DNA of 17,931 nt from Zelonia costaricensis (Eukaryota > Euglenozoa > Kinetoplastea > Trypanosomatida > Trypanosomatidae), in assembly GCA_030849075.1 (NCBI GenBank), contig JASAOO010003027.1:1-17931 (forward strand), read 5' to 3'. This document shows, piece after piece, positions 1 to 8,983 of this stretch. The position numbers were made by a program, and so were the translations under genes. A model generated the notes under the pieces. The model was not told the origin of the DNA. It was given only the letters and a program-made list of their open reading frames with translations, and did no database searches. Position 1 is the stretch's first letter; each line of letters starts with the position of its first letter.

Positions 1-85
1 ACTAAGGAGCGGAGAAGGTGCGAGCTCGGAGACTCGGCGCCGCTGACACGCGACACTGGGAAAAGAGTCAACGACGGCGAGGCCG

Positions 86-104
86 CTGGAAAAAAAAAAA
101 AAAC
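86..104 (-). promoter_or_regulatory. Candidate SL trans-splice acceptor of the next gene downstream
   Basis: Read on the minus strand, a run of 14 T is followed by CC and then AG (A at 87, G at 86). This is an almost ideal polypyrimidine tract plus acceptor. No minus-strand ATG occurs between position 85 and the window edge, so the gene it would serve starts outside the window. It also implies that the poly(A) site of the 1808-aa gene lies somewhat upstream of it, at higher coordinates. Confidence 0.6.
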
Positions 105-195
105 AAGGCCGAATGGGTTTGTCGATGCGAGCCTGCCCGCAGCCCTCCCGTGTGCCCGGTTTCAGGGGACTCCTCGATTGAGATACTCCCCGCGG

Positions 196-218
196 GTGTG
201 TGTGTGTGTGTGTGTGTG
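196..218. repeat. (GT)n microsatellite
   Basis: About 11.5 uninterrupted GT units are followed by one CG and a few more TG. It reads as CA on the transcribed-sense (minus) strand. Confidence 0.95.
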
Positions 219-420
219 CGTGTGTGCTGCCCGCTCCTGCCTTCTGCTGCTGAGCGACACAGCAGAGAAGGTCGTCGGCAGCGGTGGATGAGGGAAACCG
301 CCACAGCGCAGGACACAGAATTGTAAAAGCGGAAGAAAAAAAGAAGAAGCACGATGCACAACAGAAGCGAGGACACGGCGCAGTACCGGCGCGGGTGAAC
401 CTGCGTGTGTACGTGTGCTT

Positions 421-442
421 TGTGTGTGTGTGTGTGTGTGTG
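421..442. repeat. (TG)11 microsatellite
   Basis: There are eleven perfect TG units. Like the repeat at 196, it reads as CA on the sense strand, opposite to the other microsatellites of the window. Confidence 0.95.
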
Positions 443-717
443 TTGATATACAGTCTGCGTGCGCTTGAGCCGGGGAAAGGGGGCTAAACACTGTTTCCCC
501 TGTTCGCGGAGTGCCGGGTGTGACACGCAGCGACGTTGGACGTGGCAGGGGAGAGAAGGGAGTGGGCAGCGAAGGTGACAGAGGTGCAAAGGTGGTCGGT
601 GCCACGAGAAGGGCACAGCGTGCCGTCCTACTCGGGCTTGCCCGTACGATGCCTTTCAGGGCACAAAGACAGAGCGATCGATGCACTGGCCCGCGTGGCG
701 CCGACGGTGAAGGCACG

Positions 718-733
718 CACACACACACACACC
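718..733. repeat. (CA)8 microsatellite
   Basis: There are eight perfect CA units in the 3' flank of the 1808-aa gene. Confidence 0.9.
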
Positions 734-1495
734 CATCCACATCACCTCTTTGAGAAGGAGCGAGAGGGTCATCGAGGAGGGGGAGGAGGAGGCTGCACTC
801 CTGTGTAGCGCAGCAGCGTCCCCCATCCACACTCCTTCCACTCGCTGCGCGCGTGATGCATCGAGGAGGGCAAAGGGAGGGGCTGGACGAGGTGCACACA
901 CGTTTGCCGCCTGCGGGCTTTTCGGTGTTTCTTCTTTTCTCTTTTCCCGAACTGCGTATCACGCCCACGTCCGTCCATATAGGACTGTGGTGGACGAGGG
1001 CCACGACGTGACGAGGGGGAGGGGCGGTCGGGTCTCCGCCATTTCCACGTCACAAGAGTACAAAGCACTGGTTGACACGAGAGGGTACAAGGGGCGGGAC
1101 GGGCAAACAGAGAAGACACGTAGTCAGAGGAGTGCGACATGAACACCGTCCACACTTCCAAGCCGAGGCTTCCCTCCCCCGCCCCCGCCCCAACCAACCA
1201 ACCGAACCACCACCACTCTGCCCTCCTCGGCTAGAGGTCAGATACCATGGCACACGCAAATGGAGAAAGGGTGGAGGGGGGAGGGATCTAGGATAGAGGG
1301 AAGGGCGGATGGCCTGCAAGACACACGGGAGGGAGGGGGGGGCAAAATGGGAAGGGAGGATCTAGAGAAGAGACACGGCAACAGATCAACACACTCACAC
1401 AGAAGAGAGGAAGGGCAGCGAGGGGCCGGGGGGGGGGCGAACTCGGACGACAGCCCTGGCACGGTCACGGACACGCGCAGACACCCCGGCGAGTC

Positions 1496-4400
1496 TCAGG
1501 CAGGGGGCGGTGGTGGCGGCACCGCGTGCGGCGCCACGGCATCCGCGTGGTGAGCGCGGTAGGACGGCGAGCGAGTCTTGCCAGAGAGGCGAATGGCGTG
1601 GGCCACGTTGGCGGCCGACCCCTCGCGCAGCCCCGCCCCCCGCGTCGCCCCGTTGGACTCTGAGCGGCGACCAAGGCAAGGGAGCGCACCACCTGCCGCC
1701 ATCGGGCTCACCGAAACGCGACCGTGGCACGGCGCCGCAGCCGCCGGGAAGTTCTCCTTCACCGCCGCCGCGGTGTTGGTGGTGGCGGCGGTGGTGGTAG
1801 ACGGCGGGGTCCCGGGGAAGCTGGGTGCCCGCGGCTCGGGCTCCGACTCCGCTGCCGTAGAAGCCCCGAAGAGGGAGGCCTGGAACTGGTTCATGGTCGC
1901 CTCCATCGCGGCCGCCAGCGATGCGGCGTGGCCGTCGCCGACACCGCCGCCCTCCCACGCGGCGCTGCCGCCCATGTGCGTCGCCGACGACAGCATCGAC
2001 GCCCGCGATGGCGCGACGCTCTTCGTGTGGCTCGTCGTGGTGGTGAACACCGATGCCTCGTTCAAGCTGCCCTCGACGCTGGTCGGCGCCTGCGACGCTG
2101 CGTGCTGCAGAAAAGAAGAGACGAAGGCGTCCTTGTTCACGGCGGTGCTGAAGCCCCCGTGCCCAGCACCCACACCAGCCGCAGCCGCAGCCGCAGCCGC
2201 AGCAGCCGACATGCCAGTCATCGCAAAGAAGCCCACGGCATTGCCACCGCTCGTGTCGCTGGTTGGGTGGCTCGCCGTGGTGGCCGTGCCGGTGGCGCTC
2301 GGCGGCTGGCGGTTGTTGGCTGCCGTTCGCAGCATCGCCGCGGCCATGTGGGAGACGGCGGAGCGTGGGGCCCTGTCGTGGCGCGCTGCTGCCTCCCTCG
2401 GTGCCGCCGCCTGCACCGTCACGGGTGGCGGGAGCGCATGCTGCTCCTCGTCCTGCCGGTGGGTCTCCTCACACGTGGTGGTCGTCGTCGTCGTGATCGT
2501 CGTGGTGGTGGTCATCATGCTCGCCTCCCCGGAGCTCGTGAAGGGCATCAGCGTCATGGCGTGGTACGGCTGCGAGAGAAGGTGCGTCGCCTCCGCCTCA
2601 CCGCCGAGGTTGAGGGAGCCGTCCGGCGTGATGGTGAGGGGCGCCCACGGCAAGAAGACGGAGGTGTCGGGGACGATGCGCCCCGCAACCCGCGCCCCGC
2701 TCGTCGCCGTCGACGTCGCGGTCATCTTGGTTGTGGTCGTCTTCCTTGTCGTCGTCGTCACGGTGCGCCGCCCGCCTGTCGCCCACTGCCCCGCGGCCCC
2801 AACCCGCGAGGTCGCCGCGCGCTGCGCCTGCTGCAGGTGCTGCTGCGGACCCGCGTACGGGTGCGCCCGCGCCGCGCCACCGCGCTGCACCACCGGAGTC
2901 GAGGCGGGGGTGTGTGCTCCGCGAGGAGCCGCTGCGCTGGTCGGCGTGCCGAGGGTGCCACGCGACAGCGGCAGGCCCCCCGCGCTGGCGGTCACCACAC
3001 CACCGTCGCCTGCGGCGAGGTTGAGGGACCCGCCGCCGACGCTCGCCGCCCCGCTGCGGTGGTTGCAGAAGGTCGTGCGGAAGCTCGTGTTACCAGCCAT
3101 GGGCACCGCGCCTCCCTGCAGTGCGAGGTTGCTGCCTTCCCCGAACATCTGCATCGAGACGGAGGCCGAGGACGGAGTGGCGTTGATGAAGGCGTTGGCG
3201 GACATGCGGCGGGGGTGCGGGGCACGCAGCTGAAGTGGCTGTTGCTGCAGTGGGGTCTGCCGGGCCGTACCGTGCTGCCGTGGGTGGCCAGCACCACCGC
3301 CACCAACACCACCGTAGGGGTGTCGGGCACCGAGGCCGAGCGACATGCTCGCCGAGGACGTCAGCGGGATGCTGAAGGAGCCGTCCTGCGCGTACGACTC
3401 GCTGGCGCCGGTGAGGGTGGTGGAGGGGCGCTGGAAGCTCATGCTGGTCAACAACGAGCTCGGGTCGACGTGACGCCTGTCAACGCCGCCCAGCACAGCG
3501 GCACTGTCGTCCTCCGCGTAGCCCGTGTCGTACAGCTCCGTGGCGCCGCGGCCGTCGCCGCGGAGGTCGGCGGCACATCGGGAGGGCGTGCTGCCGCTGG
3601 TGTCGGCGCATCGTGACGGGCTCTGCTCCCGCTGTGGCAGCTCCGGCGACCCCGGCGGCAGCGGCAGCGGCGAGCGGCTGTCACTTGTCGGCTCCAGCCC
3701 CGTTGCGCAGCCGCGGCCCTCTCGCCCCGCCATCACCACCGCCACGGCGGCCGCATCACCCACGCCGCTCCCGCCTCCAGCCTGCGGGACCGGGGACACC
3801 GCGAACACGGCGAAGTTGAGCGGGGTCGCGGGCGGCAGGGCGACGCTGCCGGCGAACGAGGCCTCAGCGGCGCCGAAGCGCTGCCGGGTGCTGGCCCAGT
3901 GCGACATGGAGTAACTCAGTCGCCGGTTGATACAGTCCAGCGTCGTGGCGGAGAGCGTGGAGGCGGGGCTGAAGGTCGGCGATGCAGGCGCGGCTGCTGC
4001 AGCTGCGCCGTCGACGTGGGAGCGGCGTGACAGGCTCGGCTCCCGCTCGACACTCTCGACATCGTCAGCCAGCTCCTCCTCCGCATCGGCCTCATGGCCC
4101 ATGCAGCCATCACCAGCAGCAGCAGCAGCCGCGAGCGCCGGGTTCTTCGGCAGCGGAGACTCGGACCTGCCGCCGACGATGTACGACCGCGCGCGTTGGC
4201 CGTCGCGCCTCGCCGACGACGCCGGCTGGGCCGGAGGGGGTGTGTCCACCACCATCTGCACCGGAATCCACCCCTGCCGCGCGATGTCGTCCGCGGACAC
4301 CGTGGCGGTGGCGGCGCCGGCGGGGATGAGGTAGATGACGTCGTGGTCGGGCCGCACCGCCCGCGTCTCGCGCGTCGCTCGGGCCTCCTGCTGCGCCCGC

Positions 4401-6922
4401 TGCTCCGCCGGACACGGCACGTCCGGCACGGGCGACGCGCGCGTCAGGACACAGCCGGGGTACATCGGGGAGTACACGGACGACGCGGCCAGACTCGGCT
4501 CGCACGACGGCGACGGGCGTGCCACACCGCCCTCGCGGCGGCAGCCCCCGGCGCCGACGCCGGTCGCACCGGCCTGAAACGCGCGGAAGGACACGGCGGG
4601 GGAGGAGAGGGGCGGCATGAGCACCACCGGGGAAGCGTAGGACGAGTCCCAGCGCGGCACTGCCGAGCTGCGGTAGCTCTGCTCCGACAGCGCGAAGGAT
4701 GCATCGTAGACTAGGGCGCCACGGCGGGCCGCCGGGTTCGCCACAATCGAGTCCGCCATCCTCACCGCAGCGGACGCGGAGCCATCGAGGCGGTTGACGC
4801 TCTCGGCATCCTCGCCGCTGCCGCGAGCCACGGCAGGACTGCGGCGCGTCGGCTCCATCGGCACGAGCAGGGTCTGGTTGAAGCAGAAGCTCTCGCTGAA
4901 GGTCGAGGGCAGCAGGTGCGAGACGCTGCCAGGCCCGCCAGCGCCGGGGCGCACAGACGCGTCCCGCGACGGCGCGGCGGAGCGGCGCACCAGCACACGC
5001 GCAATGCTCGGCGACACCGGCGTCACACGTGGCGTGTCGCACCGCGCCGCCACCGGGCGTGGAACGGGCGAGCCTGGCGAGAAGGGCGCCGGCGCGGGCG
5101 GTGCGACCGGCAGCTGTGCCCCCCGCAGCGGCCGGTGCGCCGCGTTGGCACGCTGCTGCGGCATCTCCGCAGCGGACTGAGGCACCACCACCGGCGACGC
5201 GGCACCGCCACCGGCCGCGGCAGTGTCGCGGGCGCCTGCACGGGGCACATGCTGGCGCTGGGAGAGCCCTGCAACCGCGGCGGCATCGCTGCGAGCGAGC
5301 AGGATCGTCTCCCCCAGCGCGTAGCTGCCGTCCAGCTGCAGCGAGGCGTCGGCGAGGTAGGCGGTGCCGTCGTGGTTGTTGATGAAGATGTACTCGGACG
5401 CAGCAGCCAGACTCTCTGGGCGCGTCGCAGCCTCCAGGGCACCCGTCGACGAGGACGATGCGGCCAGCTCGAGGTCAGAGCGGAAGAGCTGGTGTGGTGT
5501 GGGCACCGGCGCGTGCGTGTTGGCCGTCATGGCCGGCGACACGGGTGCCGTCGTGCTGGGCGAGGAGTGGTGCGGCTGCGTCGTGGGCAGCAGCAGTCCC
5601 GTCGCGGCCCGCAGCATCGCCGCCGTCGTGGCCACGTCACGGCCCGCGCTGGGTGGCTCGCTGCCGCTGTCGTCCAGGCTCGCGTGCAGAACAGTCTCGC
5701 TGCGCTCCGCGCGGTCTGGGCGCCCGCTCGAGTCGCTTGCGTGCCGCGGCGGCGCCGACGTCTTGCCCGGCGTCACCTCGAGCGAGCAAGGCAGGTGCGG
5801 GGTTGGGCTGGCCGAGCCGACCGCCTCGTGACTTGGGTGGTGGTTCGCGTGCGTAGACGGGTGGTGCTGGGAGTGCGACAGCGTCGGCTTGGACGGGGTG
5901 CGGCGCGTGCTGCCGAGCGACTGCAGCGTGTTGTTCATGAATAGCACCGTCTCACGGAAGAGGCTCTTCTCGTCCTCATCGTCGCTGTCGGAGTTCGAGC
6001 CGGAGGCGGAGGAGGACGCGGCAGAGAGCGCGGAGGTCGACGGCACGGGCTGCACCGCCGCATACATCCCCGCCGCGGCGGACCTGCCACCAGCGCTCAC
6101 TTCGATGGCGCTGTCGACGCGGACGCACTCGCGCGCCACCGGTGCCACGCATCGCGCCAGCGGGTCTGCGCCGACCCCCGCCTCGGCCACCGGCATCTGC
6201 GGACGGCAGTGCTCGAGACTATCGCTCGGCTCGCGGTCCCACGCCGACGCCGCGCCGGCCTCGCGCGTCGTGGCCATGCGGAGTGACGTCGCGGGGCGGT
6301 GCACGCTGGGTGAGAGCGACATCGTCGTCGCCTCCATGAGCTGCACAGAGGTGCCCAGCATTGTTGCCGCGGCGGTGGCGGCCGCGCTGGTGCGCTCGCT
6401 GCGCCCTGCTCCAGTCGGTACCGTTGCCGCTGCCGAACGCGCAGACGGGGCAGCCGTGAAGTCAACGAGGGCGTCGTGGCCTCCGGGCCGGCAGCCGCGC
6501 TCTGGTGTCACGGCGTCCTCGCTGCGCAGCCGCAGGACCGTCGGCGCCCCCACGCTGCTGCTGCCGTTCGCGTCGCGCTGCTCGTGGTGCAGCGGCTGAC
6601 GCGTGCACTGCAACATGGGGGTGGTGTAGTCGTCTAGGCACGCCGGGGCCGCAGCTGCGGTGGCATCGTCGCGATTGCAGCTGTGGCTGCGGCTGCGATT
6701 GGGCTTCGGTGGGCGTGGCGGGGGCGACGCGGCTTCCCCCTCCAGCAGCGCCGCGGCAGTCTTCTTGTTGCGCTGCGGCTGCCGCCACGGTGCGGACGAG
6801 TGCCCAGCGGTGGCGGGCATCTGATTCACCGTGGCACCGAGCAGGGCACTGCTCGGTGAGGCGACATCACCGTGGCTGATGCCGCCGCTACTGCTGCCAC
6901 CGCGCGCGCGGTCGTGCTCCAT
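1496..6922 (-). CDS. Giant low-complexity Ala/Ser/Thr-rich hypothetical protein (1808 aa)
   Basis: I do not recognise this protein and see no catalytic domain. The frame is open for 1808 codons and ends in TGA. The start is the first ATG in the frame (MEHDRARGG); upstream the frame stays open but has only non-ATG codons, and no other ATG lies between it and either candidate SL acceptor. Most of the chain is Ala/Ser/Thr/Pro/Gly-rich and probably disordered. Homopolymer tracts include Thr-rich stretches near residues 1385-1405 and 1471-1483 and an Ala run at about 1573-1582. An acidic SDSDDEDE patch sits just before a conserved-looking island at 318-333 (EKSLFRETVLFMNNTL). Other hydrophobic islands lie at 509-544, 676-691, 739-771, 861-867, 1179-1197 and 1418-1461; several share a [D/E]-[G/A/T]-S-hydrophobic core. 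There is no clear signal peptide or membrane span. It is the last complete gene of a three-gene same-strand array. Function is unknown; a scaffold or structural role is only a guess. Confidence 0.87.
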   Translation of the reverse strand: MEHDRARGGSSSGGISHGDVASPSSALLGATVNQMPATAGHSSAPWRQPQRNKKTAAALLEGEAASPPPRPPKPNRSRSHSCNRDDATAAAAPACLDDYTTPMLQCTRQPLHHEQRDANGSSSVGAPTVLRLRSEDAVTPERGCRPGGHDALVDFTAAPSARSAAATVPTGAGRSERTSAAATAAATMLGTSVQLMEATTMSLSPSVHRPATSLRMATTREAGAASAWDREPSDSLEHCRPQMPVAEAGVGADPLARCVAPVARECVRVDSAIEVSAGGRSAAAGMYAAVQPVPSTSALSAASSSASGSNSDSDDEDEKSLFRETVLFMNNTLQSLGSTRRTPSKPTLSHSQHHPSTHANHHPSHEAVGSASPTPHLPCSLEVTPGKTSAPPRHASDSSGRPDRAERSETVLHASLDDSGSEPPSAGRDVATTAAMLRAATGLLLPTTQPHHSSPSTTAPVSPAMTANTHAPVPTPHQLFRSDLELAASSSSTGALEAATRPESLAAASEYIFINNHDGTAYLADASLQLDGSYALGETILLARSDAAAVAGLSQRQHVPRAGARDTAAAGGGAASPVVVPQSAAEMPQQRANAAHRPLRGAQLPVAPPAPAPFSPGSPVPRPVAARCDTPRVTPVSPSIARVLVRRSAAPSRDASVRPGAGGPGSVSHLLPSTFSESFCFNQTLLVPMEPTRRSPAVARGSGEDAESVNRLDGSASAAVRMADSIVANPAARRGALVYDASFALSEQSYRSSAVPRWDSSYASPVVLMPPLSSPAVSFRAFQAGATGVGAGGCRREGGVARPSPSCEPSLAASSVYSPMYPGCVLTRASPVPDVPCPAEQRAQQEARATRETRAVRPDHDVIYLIPAGAATATVSADDIARQGWIPVQMVVDTPPPAQPASSARRDGQRARSYIVGGRSESPLPKNPALAAAAAAGDGCMGHEADAEEELADDVESVEREPSLSRRSHVDGAAAAAAPASPTFSPASTLSATTLDCINRRLSYSMSHWASTRQRFGAAEASFAGSVALPPATPLNFAVFAVSPVPQAGGGSGVGDAAAVAVVMAGREGRGCATGLEPTSDSRSPLPLPPGSPELPQREQSPSRCADTSGSTPSRCAADLRGDGRGATELYDTGYAEDDSAAVLGGVDRRHVDPSSLLTSMSFQRPSTTLTGASESYAQDGSFSIPLTSSASMSLGLGARHPYGGVGGGGAGHPRQHGTARQTPLQQQPLQLRAPHPRRMSANAFINATPSSASVSMQMFGEGSNLALQGGAVPMAGNTSFRTTFCNHRSGAASVGGGSLNLAAGDGGVVTASAGGLPLSRGTLGTPTSAAAPRGAHTPASTPVVQRGGAARAHPYAGPQQHLQQAQRAATSRVGAAGQWATGGRRTVTTTTRKTTTTKMTATSTATSGARVAGRIVPDTSVFLPWAPLTITPDGSLNLGGEAEATHLLSQPYHAMTLMPFTSSGEASMMTTTTTITTTTTTTCEETHRQDEEQHALPPPVTVQAAAPREAAARHDRAPRSAVSHMAAAMLRTAANNRQPPSATGTATTASHPTSDTSGGNAVGFFAMTGMSAAAAAAAAAAGVGAGHGGFSTAVNKDAFVSSFLQHAASQAPTSVEGSLNEASVFTTTTSHTKSVAPSRASMLSSATHMGGSAAWEGGGVGDGHAASLAAAMEATMNQFQASLFGASTAAESEPEPRAPSFPGTPPSTTTAATTNTAAAVKENFPAAAAPCHGRVSVSPMAAGGALPCLGRRSESNGATRGAGLREGSAANVAHAIRLSGKTRSPSYRAHHADAVAPHAVPPPPPPA

Positions 6923-7013
6923 GGGGCAGAGATGAGAAAGGGGGGGAGAGGTGTGTGTGCGAAAGGACAGCGAGAGAGGCACCCACGACGAGAGTCGTGC
7001 AAAGGTGGACGCG

Positions 7014-7040
7014 CTTCGCACAAGACGGGGACGGGGAGAC
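7014..7040 (-). promoter_or_regulatory. Candidate proximal SL acceptor of the 1808-aa gene
   Basis: On the minus strand, GTCTCCCCGTCCCCGTCTTG is followed by TGCGAAG, with AG at 7015-7014. It would give a 5' UTR of about 91 nt and the same start codon. The tract is interrupted by purines, so it is weaker than the distal site. Confidence 0.35.
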
Positions 7041-7177
7041 GCCGCGACGAGGGCGGCAAAGACGTCCTTCACTTCGGTCTCCTGGCTCTCTTCTCTTCTT
7101 GCTCTCTCACACACACACAGACAGACACTCCAAACACTGCGCCGTGGAACAGGTTGGAAAAAGGTACAGGTGAAGAT

Positions 7178-7196
7178 CTAGGGGGAGGGGGGAAGG
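7178..7196 (-). promoter_or_regulatory. Candidate distal SL acceptor of the 1808-aa gene
   Basis: The minus strand reads CCTTCCCCCCTCCCCCTAG here, with AG at 7179-7178. Using it would give a 5' UTR of about 255 nt. No ATG lies between it and the start at 6922. Trans-splicing at the first AG after a polypyrimidine tract is the usual trypanosomatid rule. Confidence 0.5.
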
Positions 7197-7336
7197 TTGC
7201 GTACGGGGGGAGGGTCAACCAAGAATCGATCGAACGATGCGAGTTGTGTGTCTTTGGGGGGGTGCCTGGGGAGCGCCGTCGCCGAAGCGCTGGCGCAAAA
7301 GAGCACGCGAGCGCGAGCGTGTGAGGCAAGCCACAC

Positions 7337-7339
<3 letters not shown>

Positions 7340-7379
<40 letters not shown>
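7340..7379. repeat. (CA)20 microsatellite
   Basis: There are twenty perfect CA units, the longest dinucleotide tract in the window. On the sense strand it is (TG)20, about 160 nt upstream of the distal acceptor of the 1808-aa gene. Confidence 0.97.
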
Positions 7380-7381
<2 letters not shown>

Positions 7382-7812
7382 GGAGGGGAACTACAAAAGA
7401 AGTGGGGGGAAGCAAAGGCGAAGCCAGTGTGGCGTCGACAGACGCGGTATCTACTGAGGTCGAAGGGGACCGCCTTGTGTGTGGGTGGGGTGGAGTGGGA
7501 AAAAGGCAGGTGTGCGAGGCGGGAAAGGCGGCACCGACACTTCCCCCCTGCGCGTGCACAAGCGGCCGTCTAGCGAAGGGAATGGAAAGTGGGTAAAGGC
7601 AAGAAGGGGGTGGGGGTGAGGGCACCACACACAAACACACGCACACACACGCGCGGGGGGGGGGGGGTTGGCAGGACAAAAAAAATGAAAAGAAGCGAAT
7701 GGAGACGTGCGCGCAGGAGCCTCCGCGTTGGCGCCACAGGGGAAGCGAGAGCGACACANGCAGGTCGAGGGAGGAGGTGCGGCGGAGAGAAATGGGGCGG
7801 AGACAGCGAGGA

Positions 7813-7837
7813 GGGAGGGTGGTGGTGGGGAGGGGGG
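7813..7837 (+). other. G-quadruplex-type motif
   Basis: Four G runs of 3, 3, 4 and 6 are separated by loops of 1, 7 and 1 nt on the plus (template) strand, satisfying the usual G3+N1-7 pattern. Confidence 0.6.
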
Positions 7838-8578
7838 ACCTTTAGTGGAAGAGGTGCGTTGCCAGTACACCTGGTGACGTTGCCGCGTGGGAGGACCGCG
7901 CCGGTTCGAGGGTGGTGGTGCACTCGTGGGGAGGGGGGGGGGCGTGTGCGCACCAAGTGTGTTGAGTAGCCGAGAAAAGCGGGATAGTGGCGGGAGGTGA
8001 AGGGGCGTGCAGATGGCGACGCGAGACGTAGCTATGTCATGTCGATGTGGGGGGGGGAGGGTAGCGGTGCCTCGCCACTGCGCAGCCACGCCCAGAAGTG
8101 GGGCGTGACGGCGGCCTTACTTGTGCTTTGCAAGGGGGCGTTGGACCGTGAGTGCTGCTGCGGCAAATCAGCTTGCACGTCAAGCCGGCAGCAACTCGAT
8201 GCACGTGTTGTTTGATCCTATTACCTGTTTTCGTCTTGTGTCTCGAGTGTGTGTGTGTCTCCATCGCGACAGCGCCAGCAGTGCGAGGAGACGCGCAGAC
8301 GTCCAAGACTGAGAAATGGACGAAGCAGAGCGGGTGGGTGAAGGAGGGAGGAAGACGGGGGAGGCGGGAGCCCGGACGTGCCTTTCTGACGCGGCACTGC
8401 AAGAGGCAATAAGGGGAAGAGGGGTGCACGGCAGTGTCGAGCGCGCGTGCGAGAGAGGGAAAACAGAGGGTGACCGAGGCAGATAAAAGAGAAAAAGGAA
8501 AAGACAAGTGAGAAGGCGCTGAGGCGTCGTGGCCAGCTGTGGCACGGGGGGGGGGTACAAGAAGATGGGCCATGCTAT

Positions 8579-8601
8579 GGGGGGTAGGGAGGGAGGGAGG
8601 G
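8579..8601 (+). other. Strong G-quadruplex-type motif
   Basis: A G6 run is followed by TA and then four GGG runs separated by single A residues. Loops of 1-2 nt predict a stable quadruplex. It lies in the 3' flank of the 1044-aa gene on the template strand. Confidence 0.7.
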
Positions 8602-8696
8602 TGTCCCTCCAACGTCGAGTTCGGTACAAGGGTCTAGTCGAGAACAATCGAAGGGGAAGGTGACGTACACGCATAAAAGCAAAGAGACCACACACA

Positions 8697-8712
8697 ACAC
8701 ACACACACACAC
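8697..8712. repeat. (AC)8 microsatellite
   Basis: There are eight perfect AC units in the 3' flank of the 1044-aa gene, preceded by an imperfect CA stretch. Confidence 0.9.
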
Positions 8713-8983
8713 GCCCCACCGCACACCAACAGAGAAGCAGCGAAAGCACCGAGTACAAAATCGTGGAAGTCGACCATGCGCGACAACGATCCCCATTCGA
8801 CAACACGCAAACGGGCGGCGGACTCGTCGACACGCGCCGCCGCGTCGAGAGACACACACGAGCCACCTTCTATCAGAGTTGTGTGCGTACATGGGAAGCG
8901 GGGGTGGGGGGCATGCGATAGAGGAGGAGCAGAGGAAGGGAGAGAGGTCAAAGAGCCAGCTGGCAAACACGCACATGCCGTCT

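Larger units (their letters stand above)
1..1495. other. Intergenic DNA: 3' flank of the 1808-aa gene
   Basis: No credible gene is present. Reading frames here encode only Thr-His/Cys-Val dipeptide strings and basic low complexity, as expected from microsatellites. The stretch holds two TG repeats, one CA repeat, purine-rich blocks, a plus-strand pyrimidine tract at 918-949, and the acceptor at 86-104. The 3' UTR of the 1808-aa gene should occupy most of it. Confidence 0.75.
6923..8983. other. Intergenic DNA between the 1044-aa and 1808-aa genes
   Basis: This is the longest gap and has no credible gene. It contains the (CA)20 repeat, a G13 run at 7655-7667, G-quadruplex-type clusters, one ambiguous base at 7759, and the acceptors of the 1808-aa gene. 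A stretch at about 8085-8260 has more even composition than its surroundings. The 3' UTR of the 1044-aa gene and the 5' UTR of the 1808-aa gene both lie here. Confidence 0.75.

Noticed and set aside
162..1004. A 280-codon minus-strand frame in the left flank
   Set aside because: It runs through microsatellites giving Thr-His strings and has no protein-like composition. It lies where the 3' UTR of the 1808-aa gene is expected.
1578..3616. Two long plus-strand open frames (551 and 630 codons) opposite the 1808-aa gene
   Set aside because: They are antisense shadows of a GC-rich coding region with strong third-position GC bias. Their products are Arg- or Val-repeats mirrored from the Thr and Ala tracts, and they oppose the direction of the array.
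6923..7114. N-terminal extension of the 1808-aa protein to a GTG at 7114
   Set aside because: A eukaryotic start should be ATG. The extra 64 residues translate UTR-like sequence and contain no ATG.
7215..8089. Overlapping 180- and 212-codon minus-strand frames in the large gap
   Set aside because: They encode Cys-Val repeats from (TG)20 and proline runs from G blocks, and one passes through the N at 7759. No conserved-looking segment is visible.
7340..8712. Possible CRISPR or other spaced direct repeats
   Set aside because: The repeated units are plain dinucleotides and G runs without regular spacers.
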